Below are positions 41,946-54,470 of a DNA stretch of 64,000 bases, one piece after another (position 1 is the first letter of the stretch; each line of letters starts with the position of its first letter). A program made the translations under genes and the position numbers. This stretch comes from Anisus vortex (lineage: Eukaryota; Mollusca; Gastropoda; Planorbidae): the NCBI GenBank assembly GCA_949126835.1, contig OX421497.1, forward strand, positions 12,061,132-12,125,131, written 5' to 3'. The notes under the pieces are model-generated. The model made no database searches and had not been told where the DNA came from. It saw only the letters and a list, made by a program, of their open reading frames with translations.

Positions 41946-44560
41946 TTTAATTGCAATAAATAAACAGAACTTAATGTATTATAGAAATCGGTTAAGTCAT
42001 TAACAAAAATTACGATAAAATATTAATTCCAATACATTATATAAAACTCAAAAAGACTATAACATTAGTTGACTAAACATAACTTTAAGAACTAAAGCAA
42101 AACAGTAACTGGCATTATTCCCATGGTCCAAAACTTAAAATCATCATATTGAACTCAAAGATTATTACATGACTAAACATAACGTTAAGAAGTAAAACAG
42201 TAACAAGCATTCCTCTCCATGGTCCAAAACTTAAAAAAAAAAAAAAAGAAATAACATAGTTGATCCCAAGAACAGAACGGCCACCAAATGTGTAGTTGTA
42301 GAAGTAGATGATTGATGTTAGAGAAGATGCAATCAAGGACCCAAGGACTCACAATCGATTCTATACTAGTCACTTAAGTCAAAGACTCAAGCGTCTGATA
42401 ATCTAAAAAGTATGATCTATCGGCTGGCCGTCATTTTTTTTTGTTGGTTCTATAAATGTTGTTTTGATTTCGTTTTATTAAACTTGTGTAGATCTATATT
42501 TTTTATTATTTTTTACTCTAGTCAAACTATTATTTGACTAACGTATTCCTTGTTAGAAACTAGAAACTCTATAACCATCTCGTTGTTGAAATGGTTTGCT
42601 ACGTGTTAACTTGTTGTCTGCACAATTTTTGATGACGACATAGGATGTGTTTAATAGGGACAGATTTACAGTACTCTCGACGCTGACTTTGATACATTGA
42701 TATTGACTTGTGTAAATGATTTGTGACTTCAAGCTAGCAGACGATTCAAGTAGACTCTAGTTGACTAGAGAATATTTGTGCTTGTGTTTATGTCATAGAT
42801 ATTTGTATTATAACTTTATTCTCAAAACATGTAGCCAGGGCTGGTCCTACTGTGGCTGGCGCCCTGGGCAAGACTGCGCTAGTTATTATAAAGTTATTAT
42901 TTCTCTGTTGTAATAGTGCTCGTTCAAATAGTTCTTCTGTCTAACTCTGGCACGCATGCCAAGCAGAGCGCGTGATTTGCTCGGCACGTGTAACAGTTTT
43001 CTGATGGCACACCCGGTGTGAGGCCATAATGTATTACCTCGATGACATTTCCCGCCCTAAAAGAAAAAAGAAAAAGAGTTTCGTGTAAGATGTTTTTTTT
43101 TTTTTGTTTTTTTTTCCAAAAATTGTTACTGCAACAAAAAATGTACTGCCCGATTTAATCATAGGTCACGCAGTTAATTTATACAGAATTATTAAAGTGA
43201 AGGTCACAGCTGGGTGTCATTTTCTCAAAATGGTCCTCAAATCTTTTGATTTAAAGAGCTCACTGTCTGTCAGAAGTTATTTCATACGTGAGACTCTAGT
43301 CTAGAAATATTTCAACGAGTTCTTAAGCACAATTCACAGATATGTTTTTTTTCATGCATATTGGCGGGTGGAGGTAAGGATCTTTGCCGGCTGGATCTGG
43401 TTGCGGGCTGTAGTTTGAAGTCAACATGCACCCCCCAACATCAGCACTATATAGAGTATACAAGTAAAATGATATAGACAGCGAAAGGGTACTAGTGTTT
43501 TGAAGAACTGCAAGCTATTTATGAAGCAGTAAATTTCATTAGCGTATAACTGTGAACTCCGTTGTATTTGTCACATACATAGTTAAGAATCTTGTAGTTA
43601 GGTACAACCAGGGTTGGCCATTGGTTGCCGGAGCACTTGGCTATTCCAGCCAATGAACAAGGTCACCCCAGCGACCCCAAAGGGAGACGATAACATCCTC
43701 GGTCGGAACTTTTGCCCTGGAGATTTGACAACCGAGCATCTGTGAGAGTCAAAAGTGAATTTCTCTCACTCTCTCTTTCTCTCATTCTCTTTCTCTCTTT
43801 CACTCCGTTTTCTTTTTTCCCCTCTTTCTTTTTTAGCTCTATCATTTCAAAAACGTGAAAGCGAAAAATATTTTAAATATTATTTGTTTTGTTAATTTTT
43901 TCTTCATTTGATAACGCCTCCAATAACGAGCTGCTTTCCCTTACAACCTATCAGTAAATATGAGTAAACAGTGGATACAATAAATGCAGACAAATTATTA
44001 CACCTTCTTCTTCTTTGTTCTCAATATTGATAATGGAACAGTTCAAACAACAAGGCCTATAGCTATAGTGAATTGCACGGTGGTTTCCAGGTCTGTCTTT
44101 TGGTGTAGGTGGAGCTTATCTGCGGCCAGAACCTGTTGCGAGCTGTTTCGTAAAGTGGGCCGGCTTGTATTAATTACACAAAAATTTAGCGACTTCAACG
44201 ATATATATACCATCACGCCACACCTCCATCTCTCAAAAGCGCTTTTTCTATTTAATAAACATATCGTTGTTCTTTGTTTTTTTAATATATTAAATAATAA
44301 CTTTTGACAAGTCAAAGACTTTTGAAGTGTTGTTCTTTAGTCGATTTTTTATAGAAAAATAAAAAGTGAACGCCTTCAGATCACTTGAATTGCCAATTAT
44401 ATTTCTATTCCGAAAAACAAAAAAGAAAACAGATAGTTTATTATATTTTTGTTTAATTTGCATACCTTCTGAATAATTCCCCGTCAAGCAACATCCATGA
44501 ACATAGCGTCTGCATCACGTGAAGTTCATCTGTTTAACTTTGCACGTTTTATTTAACATT
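41946..44560. other. Unannotated sequence with small repeats
   Basis: Two diverged direct copies of a ~75-bp block (gactaaacataac, then ccatggtccaaaacttaaaa) lie at about 42070-42140 and 42165-42235. At 42833-42890 the text cagggctggtcctactgtgg and gcgccctgggcaag looks like one end of a DNA transposon without a visible partner. No gene is supported. Confidence 0.45.
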
Positions 44561-45341
44561 TCATATTATGGTAAACTAGTGTTTGTTTCGAACATTATTT
44601 AATATTATGGTAAACTAGTGTTTGTTTCGAACATTATTTCATATTATGGTAAACTAGTGTTTGTTTCGAACATTATTTCATATTATGGTAAACTAGTGTT
44701 TGTTTCGAACATTATTTCATATTATGGTAAACTAGTGTTTGTTTCGAACATTATTTCATATTATGGTAAACTAGTGTTTGTTTCGAACATTATTTCATAT
44801 TATGGTAAACTAGTGTTTGTTTCGAACATTATTTCATATTATGGTAAACTAGTGTTTGTTTCGAACATTATTTCATATTATGGTAAACTAGTGTTTGTTT
44901 CGAACATTATTTCATATTATGGTAAACTAGTGTTTGTTTCGAACATTATTTCATATTATGGTAAACTAGTGTTTGTTTCGAACATTATTTCATATTATGG
45001 TAAACTAGTGTTTGTTTCGAACATTATTTCATATTATGGTAAACTAGTGTTTGTTTCGAACATTATTTCATATTATGGTAAACTAGTGTTTGTTTCGAAC
45101 ATTATTTCATATTATGGTAAACTAGTGTTTGTTTCGAACATTATTTCATATTATGGTAAACTAGTGTTTGTTTCGAACATTATTTCATATTATGGTAAAC
45201 TAGTGTTTGTTTCGAACATTATTTCATATTATGGTAAACTAGTGTTTGTTTCGAACATTATTTCATATTATGGTAAACTAGTGTTTGTTTCGAACATTAT
45301 TTCATATTATGGTAAACTAGTGTTTGTTTCGAACATTATTT
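44561..45341. repeat. 39-bp minisatellite, about 20 near-identical copies
   Basis: The unit starting tcatattatggtaaactagt repeats every 39 bp. Apart from the first copy or two there is hardly any variation. Since 39 is a multiple of three, a stop-free frame of 13-residue repeats results on the plus strand. It is a by-product and not a protein that I can support. Confidence 0.97.
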
Positions 45342-46180
45342 CTTTAGCTTTTTCTTTTGTTTGTGTTTTTTTTAAATGGATTTCGTTATGCAAGTTGTTA
45401 AGAAAAACAAGAATCGATTACTTTTCTCTCTCGAGTTGTCTTTCCCTATTCCTTATTAAACAAGCATCATCGCTTCTAATATTTCTTTCTACTCCTTACC
45501 CCACTCCCGCATCGACCCACCCTCACCTTCCAGGCCCAGCCCATCCATTACCATTTTTTTTTTTTTTTAATTTTTTGTTAAAGTATTTTTGCACGTGTTG
45601 ATTAAGCATTCCGGCACGCGCTCTAAAGCATATCCCCAAGAGAGCACGTGTTAAAAAGCGCGCGTGGCTGGACGCTAAACAATGACCTTATTTTAAAAAG
45701 ATAAAAAAATCTGGTGTGAAGAACAAGCCAAAATTTAACGGACAAAAACTGAAGAAAAAAAACCACTAAAAGAAGACAAGTTGCCAGGTGTTATTTAAAA
45801 CGGCTTTTTAGTTCAAGCGAATGCATTTTTAAACTGCTGGAAACTACAACAGTTTTTGCGACACTCAGAGCTTGTTGTCGTTTTGTAATTTGTAATTTTT
45901 TTTTTAGCTTATCCCAGAAGCTGCCAACCAAGACGTTTTTATGTGTCTTGTACTTTCAATAATGACTCTACCTGTAATTTTGTTTTGTGTAATTGAGTTA
46001 TAGAAAAGTTTGCTTATTGCAATAGTGTTTGTGTACGTGTACACTAGGACTGCATCAAGGATGTATGGTGGGCTAATGACCTGCTTGTCTTAAAAGTCTG
46101 GATTAAGGTAGAAGGTTTGGGCGTGGGGGTTAGATACCACCACCCTGTAAAAAAAAGATAAATGCTACAGATACACCAAA
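45342..46180. other. Unannotated sequence
   Basis: T- and A-rich sequence with no recognised element. Confidence 0.4.
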
Positions 46181-46181
46181 T

Positions 46182-46452
46182 GGGGCACGGTAGCCGAGAT
46201 GGCAGCGCGTTCGACTGGCGCACAGAAGGTCCTTGGGTTCCAATCCTGGTGAAGGCTAGGATTTTTTTTCCTGCACTCGATGGTGTCCCCGAGTCTACCC
46301 AGCTCTGATGAGGACCGGACATTAGTTTGGGTAAAAGTAAAGGCGGCTGGGCATTGTACTGGCCACAGATCCCCTAGTACGACGTGGCCACTGAAACTGG
46401 TGAACGCTGCTTCACCGGCCTTATGATCAACTTGGTCCGTCGGGATACTTAA
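46182..46452 (+). repeat. tRNA-derived SINE (common family), well preserved
   Basis: Starts ggggcacggtagccgagatg, with an A-box-like tagccgagatggc and the B-box-like gggttccaatcctggtgaag. The body contains gagtctacccagctctgatg, gtaaaggcggctgggcattg and actggtgaacgctgcttcac, ending ttggtccgtcgggatactta. The tRNA-like head, internal promoter and conserved body define the family. Confidence 0.92.
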
Positions 46453-46631
46453 CTCATAGATACACCCAACAAAAACAGGAAAATTTGACCGTGGAATGAA
46501 AGAAACTTCTAGAAGTAACATGGCGACGAGAGACTTTGAGGCAGAATGGATTACAGCTGGAAATAAATGGGGAAAAAATGGGTCCAGGATAGAGGACTCA
46601 GGAGATCTATAGTTGGTGGCCCAGACCACCA

Positions 46632-47248
46632 GGGGATTTGGCCATTAGCAAGTAAACCACAATAGGGGATTCGGCCATTAGCAAGTAGACCACAATAGGG
46701 GATTCGGCCATTAGCAAGTAGACCACAATAGGGGATTCGGCCATTAGCAAGTAGACCACAATAGGGGATTCGGCCATTAGCAAGTAGACCACAAGAGGGG
46801 ATTCGGCCATTAGCAAGTAGACCACAATAGGGGATTCGGCCATTAGCAAGTAGACCACAATAGGGGATTCGGCCATTAGCAAGTAGACCACAAGAGGGGA
46901 TTCGGCCATTAGCAAGTAGACCACAATAGGGGATTCGGCCATTAGCAAGTAGACCACAATAGGGGATTCAGCCATTAGCAAGTAGACCACAATAGGGGAT
47001 TTGGCCATTAGCAAGTAGACCACAGTAGGGGATTCGGCCATTAGCAAGTAGACCACAATAGGGGATTCGGCCATTAGCAAGGAGACCACAATAGGGGATT
47101 TGGCCATTAGCAAGTAGACCACAGTAGGGGATTCGGCCATTAGCAAGTAGACCACAATAGGGGATTTGGCCATTAGCAAGGAGACCACAATAGGGGATTC
47201 GGCCATTAGCAAGTAGACCACAATAGGGGATTCGGTCATTAGCAAGTA
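46632..47248. repeat. 33-bp minisatellite, about 19 copies with variants
   Basis: The unit ggggattcggccattagcaa plus 13 bases varies at a few sites (ttcgg/tttgg, gtag/ggag, aata/agag/agta). The variants are interspersed, so copies can be typed. The 33-bp length leaves a long open minus-strand frame of 11-residue repeats by arithmetic. Confidence 0.97.
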
Positions 47249-48180
47249 AGTAACTTGTCACTAGGAACTAGATATTTCAGGAAGAATTTACAATATATAA
47301 AAAGTGTTAGAAAAACAAAGTTATGCTTTAATAAATGTGTGTACTTAATCATAATCCTTTACATATATTTACTGCATTTTCACAGATTATATAAACACAA
47401 TTGACAATATAAAAAAAAAATTTCCCGTTCAAACCCATTCAAATCAAGCTAGCCTTTGGAAATAGTGGAACAGAGTTCACAAGTTTTCGTGCTCACGACA
47501 TACAAGGGGATTTTGTGGCGAGGACAACGACCATCCGATTCTAATTTGTTTTTCCCAATAAAAGCGAGGTACCCATCATAGCTTAGGGAACTATCCTCCA
47601 GTCTTAGGGGGGAAGAATACATGGCTTAAACGCCCCTGCTGACTGGTACCATGAAGAATACGCCCATATTGAAAACCATTGAAAAAATACAACACGTAAC
47701 GACAATGCAGCACTCTCATTCAACAGACTTACTCTGTGCATGCATCAATCAACTAGAAAAACACATCGCCACCCTCCCAGCCCCTAAAGAAACAAATAAC
47801 GGGACTAACAATAGGGTGATATGACAGAACATCGGCGCCCCCTACATCAACTCCTTATATTATTAGTTTTACATTACTTTATGTTTTTAAGTTTGCCCGA
47901 ATCCTTTTTTAAATTGCATCTATTTATTTTGAAGTTAAAAAAATAATTTCGGTGAAATCTCATGCTAAAGTTTTACCGCTTTGCATCGTAGATATACCAC
48001 TGTTTTATTAAAAATCTGAAACGTAACGAGAAATTAAACGATGAAAGCTAAAAACAAACATGAAAACACAAACAAAAAACAGCTGTTATTTTTGTTGTTG
48101 TCAATATTTCTACGTAAAAAGCCAATAACCCCCCAAAATTACAAAATTTTCTTTTAAAGATGTAATATTTCCATGCCTCT
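47249..48180. other. Unannotated sequence with an old SINE copy
   Basis: About 47470-47605 (minus strand) is a strongly diverged copy of the common SINE body (tacaaggggattttgtggcg, gaggtacccatcatagctta). The rest is AT-rich without features. Confidence 0.5.
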
Positions 48181-48742
48181 TTAGTCAATGTGTGAGTATA
48201 CCAACCGAGTAATTCACAGCTTGAATTTGAGATTAGTCAACAATGTGTGAGTATACCAACCGAGTAATTCACAGCTTGAATTTGAGATTAGTCAACAATG
48301 TGTGAGTATACCAACCGAGTAATTCACAGCTTGAATTTGAGATTAGTCAACAATGTGTGAGTATACCAACCGAGTAATTCACAGCTTGAATTTGAGATTA
48401 TGAAACAATGTGTGAGTATACCAACCGAGTAATTCACAGCTTGAATTTGAGATTATGAAACAATGTGTGAGTATACCAACCGAGTAATTCACAGCTTGAA
48501 TTTGATATTAGTCAACAATGTGTGAGTATACCAACCGAGTAATTCACAGCTTGAATTTGAGATTAGTCAATAATGTGTGAGTATACCAAACGAGGAATTC
48601 ACAGCTTGAATTTGAGATTAGTCAACAATGTGTGAGTATACCAACCGAGTAATTCACAGCTTGAATTTGAGATTAGTCAACAATGTGTGAGTATACCAAC
48701 CGAGTAATTCACAGCTTGAATTTGAGATTAGTCAACAATGTG
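48181..48742. repeat. 55-bp minisatellite, about 10 copies
   Basis: The unit tgtgtgagtataccaaccga plus 35 bases ends gattagtcaacaa. Two neighbouring copies share the variant gattatgaaacaa (about 48398-48465) and one has cgaggaattc. Confidence 0.97.
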
Positions 48743-48957
48743 CTTTGATTCATCATTAGCACAGAATCGTGTTACTTAAACAAAAAAAAATTAACCTACA
48801 TATAACGAGGAAAATACTAGATTTAATAGACTTAATAAGATTATGTTGCAAAAGCTATAATTTGATCATTGAAGTAAGTATTGGTATTTCTTCCACATGC
48901 AACATACACAATAAATGGAATTCTAGAATATAACATAATTTCGGGAGTTGCAAACAG

Positions 48958-50082
48958 TTAATTTAATGGCGTTGGATCATTGTCATTGGAGTTGTGCCTC
49001 TTCGTAGCTACGTGAGGGCGCTTTTCTTCTTCTTCTTCACCATTAGAATTAAAGATTCTTAATTTAGTTTTGGTTCTAATTTGTTTTGCTTTCCAGATAG
49101 TTTTTAGCATAGCAAAGGCTCCTCTTGCTTTTTGTATCTTTACTTTAATATCTGTTCCAGATCCCCCTTCCTTGTCAACTATACTTCCTAGATATGTGAA
49201 GTTGTCTACTTCTTCCAGCACCTTTCCTCCTACTTCCACTGCATCAGTACTTTTGGAGTTTATTCTCATTATCTTAGACTTGCTATAATTTATTTTAAGT
49301 CCTAGCTGTTGTGCCCAAGAATCTAGTATTACATTTTTTTCTTGCATTTGCTTAAGACTTTGAGCTAATAGGGCTATGTCATCTGCAAATAAACATATCT
49401 TCAAGCTGTTTAAACAGGGTCCATTGGATTCCATTTTTTTCTTTTTTTTTGTAGTATTCTTCATTACCCAGTCTTTTACTAGTAAAAAGAGGAATGGTGA
49501 AAGTAGACAGCCCTGTCGAACTCCTGACTCTATCTCGAATGCCACTGTTAGTTTTCCATCAAGAATGATTCGACATCTCATATTGTGAATGGTGTTTTTA
49601 ATTAGGTCAGTTAGCTTTGGAGGAATACCATAGTGGCGCAACAGTTTCCATAGATTTTCTCTGTCGACACTATCAAAGGCTTTTTCAAAGTCTATGAAAT
49701 TGATATATAGGCTAGCATTCCATTCTGTGCATTGTTCAATGATAATACGAAGAGCAGCTATTTGGTCGAGACATGATTTGTTTTGTCTAAAGCCTGCTTG
49801 CTCGTCTCCTAGAAGACCATCAACTGCTTTCTTTAGCCTTTCCAGTATTATTCTATTTAAAACTTTTCCTGCTACTGATGGCAACATAATCCCTGTATAG
49901 TTAGAGCAATCTGTAAGATCCCCTTTCTTTGGAAGCTTTACTAGATATCCCTCTCTCCAGTCTTTTGGTAGTTCTCCTTTTTCCCATGTTTCCAATAATG
50001 TTGTATAGTACGTTAGTTGATAACTCAATGTCTGCTTTAATTGCTTCTGCTGGTATTCCATCAGGTCCAGCAGCCTTCCCAT
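48958..50082 (-). pseudogene. RTE-like LINE B, reverse transcriptase part
   Basis: A 374-codon minus-strand frame. Order: PKDWREGYLVKLPKKGDLTD (fingers), FRQNKSCLDQIAALRIIIEQ, NFIDFEKAFDSVDRENLWKL (motif A, F-x-D), ESGVRQGCLLSPFLFLLV (motif B), LKICLFADDIALLAQSLKQM (motif C, FADD), then LGLKINYSKSKIMRINSKST and NFTYLGSIVDKEGGSGTDIK. It stops being LINE-like after LRIFNSN: the usual C-terminal ~100 residues are replaced by a GAA-rich tail. A short low-complexity Lys run before the FADD block marks a second internal deletion. The catalytic Asp pair survives, but the protein is shortened. Confidence 0.9.
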
Positions 50083-50347
50083 TCTTTAGCGTTTTTATTG
50101 CATTTTTTTTTCTCCTTTAGTAGGTCTATTACAGTCTATCTCTAGGTCTCTCTCAGCTGGTTGAATATCTGGGGTATTAAGGGGCGCAGGCCTGTTTAAG
50201 AGTTCTTTGAAATATTCTACCCATCTCATTTCCTGCTTTTCTGCATTAGTTTATTTTCTGTTAGTTTATTGCCTTCTTTGTCTTTGATAGGTTTATTTTG
50301 TTGCTGGAATTTGCCTGCTAATTTCTTTGTTATACTGTACAACTCCT

Positions 50348-51611
50348 TTATGTTTCCTTTAGACGCTGCTGTTTCTGCCTCCGCTGCCAGGTTGTTGATG
50401 TAATCATTTTTATCTTTTTAATGCGTTTTTTAACTTCCATATTGGCTTCTGTATAGTTCTCTTGAGCATCTTTTTTCAGGGCCCTGGTTCGGCTGTTCAT
50501 CAAAACAACTTTCTTTTCTTTCCTTTGCTTAATTTGTTTGAAAGTGTTGTCTGAAAGCCATGGTTTATTGGGGTGTGTTTTTATCCCTAGCACTTGCTTG
50601 CATGTTGTGTTCCATGCTTCCTTTATTGATTCCCATTGTGTGCCTATGTCATCATTTCCGTCGAGGTCTTCTAGGGCCTTAAATCTATTTCTCAGTTCAA
50701 TTCTAAATTCATTGTTGTTTACGTTCGTTTCCCTTAGAAATGTGACATTGTATTGAGTTCTGTGGCTTGGGCAATCTCTTTGTATTTTAAGTCGTAGCCT
50801 AATTTGGCCCACTAATAAGTGATGGTCAGTAGCTACGTCAGCACTTTTGAAAACTCTTACGTTTTGCAATGAGCGCCTGAATTTCTTTTTGATGCAAATA
50901 TGGTCGATTTGGTTGTGTGTATGATGATGATCTGGTGACATCCATGTGGCTTTGTGCTGGAATATGCTGCCTCCTATTACTAATGAATTATCTGCACAGA
51001 AATTAATAAACAACTCTCCATTCTCGTTTTTTATTCCTAAGCCCTGTCTCCCCATTATCTCCTCATATCCTTTGTTATCATAGCCTATTTTTGCATTAAA
51101 GTCTTCCATCACTATTGTTAAGTCTTTGTCTTTAAATCTATTTAGAACTGTCTGTAGTTTACTATAGAAATTATTCTTTATTTCATCCTCTTGTTCATTT
51201 GTTGGAGCATAGCACTGTACAACGTTGAGATTGATCACCTTCTTGAAAGTCCTGAAAGATGCTGTTATTATCCGAGACCCTTCCGGTTGCCACTCTATAA
51301 GTGATTGATTGGCCTGTGGTGATAGTATTATGGCTACTCCCTCTGTGTGTTGAGCATTCTCATCCTCGTAGCCTGAGTAAAGAATGGTTTCACCTGTTGA
51401 TAGTTTTGTTTTTCCTGACAGTATCCATCTCGCTTCACTCACTCCTAGTATACTTATAGTGTATTTTTTTCATTTCTGAAGCTACTTGGTGGGCCTTCTC
51501 CATCTCATACATTGTTCTCACATTCCAGTTGCCAACCTGGGTATTTTTCCTCAGAGAGAAGGAGGTAGTCTGCCTATCAGCTCTCTTTCGGGTTTGGCTG
51601 ACCTGCTTCAT
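50348..51611 (-). pseudogene. RTE-like LINE B, endonuclease part
   Basis: The probable start is the Met at 51611 (MKQVSQTRKRADRQ), reading into QVGNWNVRTMYEMEKAHQV. One frameshift near 51465, in a run of T, leads to the long frame 50348-51442. APE endonuclease landmarks follow in order: SEARW, LNVVQCYAPTN, EDFNAKIGYDNKGYEE, GGSIFQHKATW, NQIDHICIKKKFRRS and ATDHHLLVGQIRLRL. The endonuclease would nick target DNA to prime reverse transcription. Further stops lie between this frame and the RT frame (50083-50347). 51612-51830 is probably 5' untranslated sequence. Confidence 0.9.
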
Positions 51612-52167
51612 AATCCCTTTGACAGGGCCTCCCTTCTCTGAAAATGGCAGACATGTAATTGATTTTGTTGATGATTTTGTAGCAAGTTAGTTTTTTTTTA
51701 CACTGGTGGGTTGCTAGCCCTACGTACAAACCTACAAACATGCATGTAGGCTGCGAACCTGTTGGCCTGGCCCACTTGCCAGTATGCCCCCTCACCACGT
51801 CAAGGTAGGTTCTCGGCGAGGAGATAGCGCTTTTACTATATGAAAGAAAACAACAGATCTATGTACCTTCGTAACTAATAGGAAACAACGAACATAAACA
51901 TGAGCATTTAGCCAGCCAATCAGCAAGCAAGTACAGTAATCATAATATGAATCCTGGTATTTTTTTTCTGTTCGTATTTCCTTTAATGTTTGGCCGTAAC
52001 ACTCGTACTCTAGACCAGGGGTGTGCAACTGGCGGCCCGCGGGCCAGAACCCGGCCCGCCAGACCAGTAGGTGTTGCCCCAGCTAATAATGTGTTTTTTT
52101 TTTATTAATTTGCTCATGAATTTCGATTTTTTTTCATAATCGTGAAACCAGTTTTAAAGTTTTTGAA

Positions 52168-53262
52168 TTGACCATACCAAATGAAAAGGAGTTACGAGGC
52201 GTTACTGACAATTTTGAAGTCATTGAAGAATTTTTAGACATGGCCAGTATGTCTTCAACAACCACTGGCCATGACATTAGTGAACAAGTTTTGAGGCTGA
52301 TGGAGAAATTTGAACTTGACCCTTCCAAACTGTGTGGCTTGACCACTGATGGAGCACCCTTGATGACAGGGAGAACCAATGGATTCACCAAGAAGTTTTT
52401 GGACACCATTGGTACAGAAAAGGTTGTGGTTAATTACTGCATTATACACCAGAAAAACTTCTGCTCTTCTGTCATGAAAGATGTGGTTCAGTGTGTAAAT
52501 TATATTCGCGCTCGTGGACTGGACCATCGGCAGTTTAAGTCCTTTTTAGAAGAACTGGACTCTGATTACCCTAATATTCTATATTTCACTGCAGTTCGTT
52601 GGCTCAGCAGAGCTGCAACTTTAAAACGATTTTGGAACTTAAAAAAGGAAATTGAACAGAACATGATAAATAAGTAATAATATGTTGCATATTTAAGCAA
52701 TGATGACCGGTTAAATGACCTTACTTTTCTAACTGACATCACACAACATCTGTTAGATTTGAATGTGAAACTACAAGGTAAACATCAGTTGGTGAACAAG
52801 ATGTATAAACACACTTCTTCATTTGAGAAGAAATTACAACTTTTTAAGACCCAGTTGAATGGAATAAAAATGGCTCATTTTCCTACTCTGGCTCTCAGAA
52901 AAGCAGAACTACGGTAGCAGATTTTGATGGCTCCAAATATGCTGAAAATGTTGACAAGTTGAGTTCTGTATTTACAAACAGATTTGATGATGACTTGGTA
53001 ACTTTTTATAAAATATGAATGTGGAAAGCATCCAAATTTAGAGCAACATGCCAGGAAAATTATCTCATTTTTTGGCAGCACATATTGTTGTGAGCAATTA
53101 ATTTTTTATTTTCAAGTATGAAATTCACTAAATGTCGATACCGACGTCAGCTCACAGATGAACATCTAACAAGTCAGCTTTGAGTTGCTACCACATCAGT
53201 CAGAGGCTCTGAGCCAGAGCAGATATTGATACATTGTGCAAAAATGCAAAAATAACACAATA
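52168..53262 (+). pseudogene. hAT transposase pseudogene (GTF2IRD2/ZBED-like group)
   Basis: The first 170 codons (to TAA at 52675-52677) are open: ELRGVTDNFEVIEEFLDMAS, then KLCGLTTDGAPLMTGRTNGF with the catalytic-core Asp in TTDGAP, then VVNYCIIHQKNFCSSVMKDV and LYFTAVRWLSRAATLKRFWN. Homology continues past stops: TFLTDITQHLLDLNVKLQGK, and a C-terminal FSSMKFTKCRYR and LTDEHLTSQL that are the dimerisation-domain signature. The N-terminal BED finger region is missing. At least three stops make it inactive. Confidence 0.9.
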
Positions 53263-53304
53263 TTTGATTATCTTTAATTTACTTCCAAACGTACTTAACT
53301 ATAG

Positions 53305-53575
53305 TTGGTGGCACTGTGGCCGGCTGGCGTACCGAAGGTCCGGGTTCGAATACTGGAGCAGGCTAGGATTTTTTTCCGGGTCTGGTGGGTGTTCCTAAGT
53401 CTACCCAGTCCTGATGGGTACCTGACCTTAGTTGGGGGTAGTAAAGGCGGCTGTGTATAGTGTTGGCCGCACAATCACCTAGTATGCCATGGCCAGAAAA
53501 ACTGGTGAACGCTGCTTTATCGGACCTATGGATCGATTTGGTTCGACGGTTACCTTACTTTACTTTAAACTATAG
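53305..53575 (+). repeat. tRNA-derived SINE (common family)
   Basis: Head ggtggcactgtggccggctg, B box gggttcgaatactggagcag, body with aagtctacccagtcctgatg and gtaaaggcggctgtgtatag, and a tail ttaccttactttactttaaa. It is nested in the hAT element 52016-53654. Confidence 0.88.
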
Positions 53576-53662
53576 CTATCCTATGGTAACTGGCACTCTT
53601 GGTCTTTCAAAAGTTCCAATGTGGTCCAACATAAGAAAATGTTGCACACCCTTTCTTTAGAC

Positions 53663-54470
53663 CAATTTAATTGTAAGAAAATCTAGGTGTGTATCAAATA
53701 CCTTTTCTGTAATATTTCAAATCTACTTCATTTTAATAAAAGAATGTTTTAAAAGAGAAAATTTAGCTTTAATATTGCATTTTTACTCTCCTGTATCGTA
53801 GCAAGGATAATGTTGCTTTTAATGGTTAGGTTTGGTTGTTTGTTTCGTTTGTTTTCTTTTGTCGCTTTTTTTTAATAATTTTCTTTTTTTTTTAGTTGTT
53901 AAAATAAGGGATAACATTTAATACTCTGTTGTAACAACATCACTATTCTATCAGATTTTTGAAATGTAAAATAAACACATTACTCAATGTAATCAATTAC
54001 AGATTACGCGGTTGTAGTAAACCCATTAAGATTGTCTTGATAAACGGACAAACGTCTAGACAGACGAAATAAAGGTGGACTGGAAAACTACTTCTATAGT
54101 GAGCCTCACTTGGGTTGAGGGGGTTTTCTTACGCCACCATGGGGGGGGGGGGGAGGAGCTTTAGAGTAATTGAGTGGCTGTTCCTTCTTCGCTTTTAATA
54201 TCAATAATATATAAGCGATAATAGAGATGAAAGAAAAGCACGTTCCATTAATCATTTCCCGGTCGAGATACCCGTGTTTTCTAGATTGCATCCATGTCGC
54301 ACTAACGCAATACCTAGACAGGTATTTCACAGGTCAATATGACCTCAAGTGTCAATCTAATTTCTTATAGATTAGTGGAGAGAGAGAGAGGGAAAGGTTC
54401 ATTTCGGGAAAAAAGTTGCCAGGTTGCCAGAAAAGATTTGGAGTGAGAAAATAAAAACATGAAAAAACCA
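53663..54470. other. Unannotated sequence
   Basis: AT-rich with one G-run near 54140-54155. No gene is supported. Confidence 0.4.

Larger units (their letters stand above)
52016..53654 (+). mobile_element. hAT element with transposase remnant and nested SINE
   Basis: The left end CAGGGGTGTGCAACTGGCGG runs into gcccgcgggccagaacccgg, a well-known hAT terminal style. The right end is GTTGCACACCCTTT. Flanks ctctagac (52008-52015) and ctttagac (53655-53662) agree in 7 of 8 bases. It contains a transposase pseudogene (52168-53262) and a SINE (53305-53575). Confidence 0.9.

Noticed and set aside
42115..42373. Phe-rich minus-strand frames
   Set aside because: They come from A-runs and a diverged direct duplication, with no conserved content.
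42833..43045. Complete DNA transposon starting cagggctggtcctactgtgg
   Set aside because: Only one end is recognisable; I found no matching inverted end or target duplication.
44618..45601. Long plus-strand frame of 13-residue repeats
   Set aside because: The frame exists because the 39-bp unit is a multiple of three and stop-free; there is no family resemblance or gene context.
46607..47245. Long minus-strand frame of 11-residue repeats
   Set aside because: A by-product of the 33-bp minisatellite.
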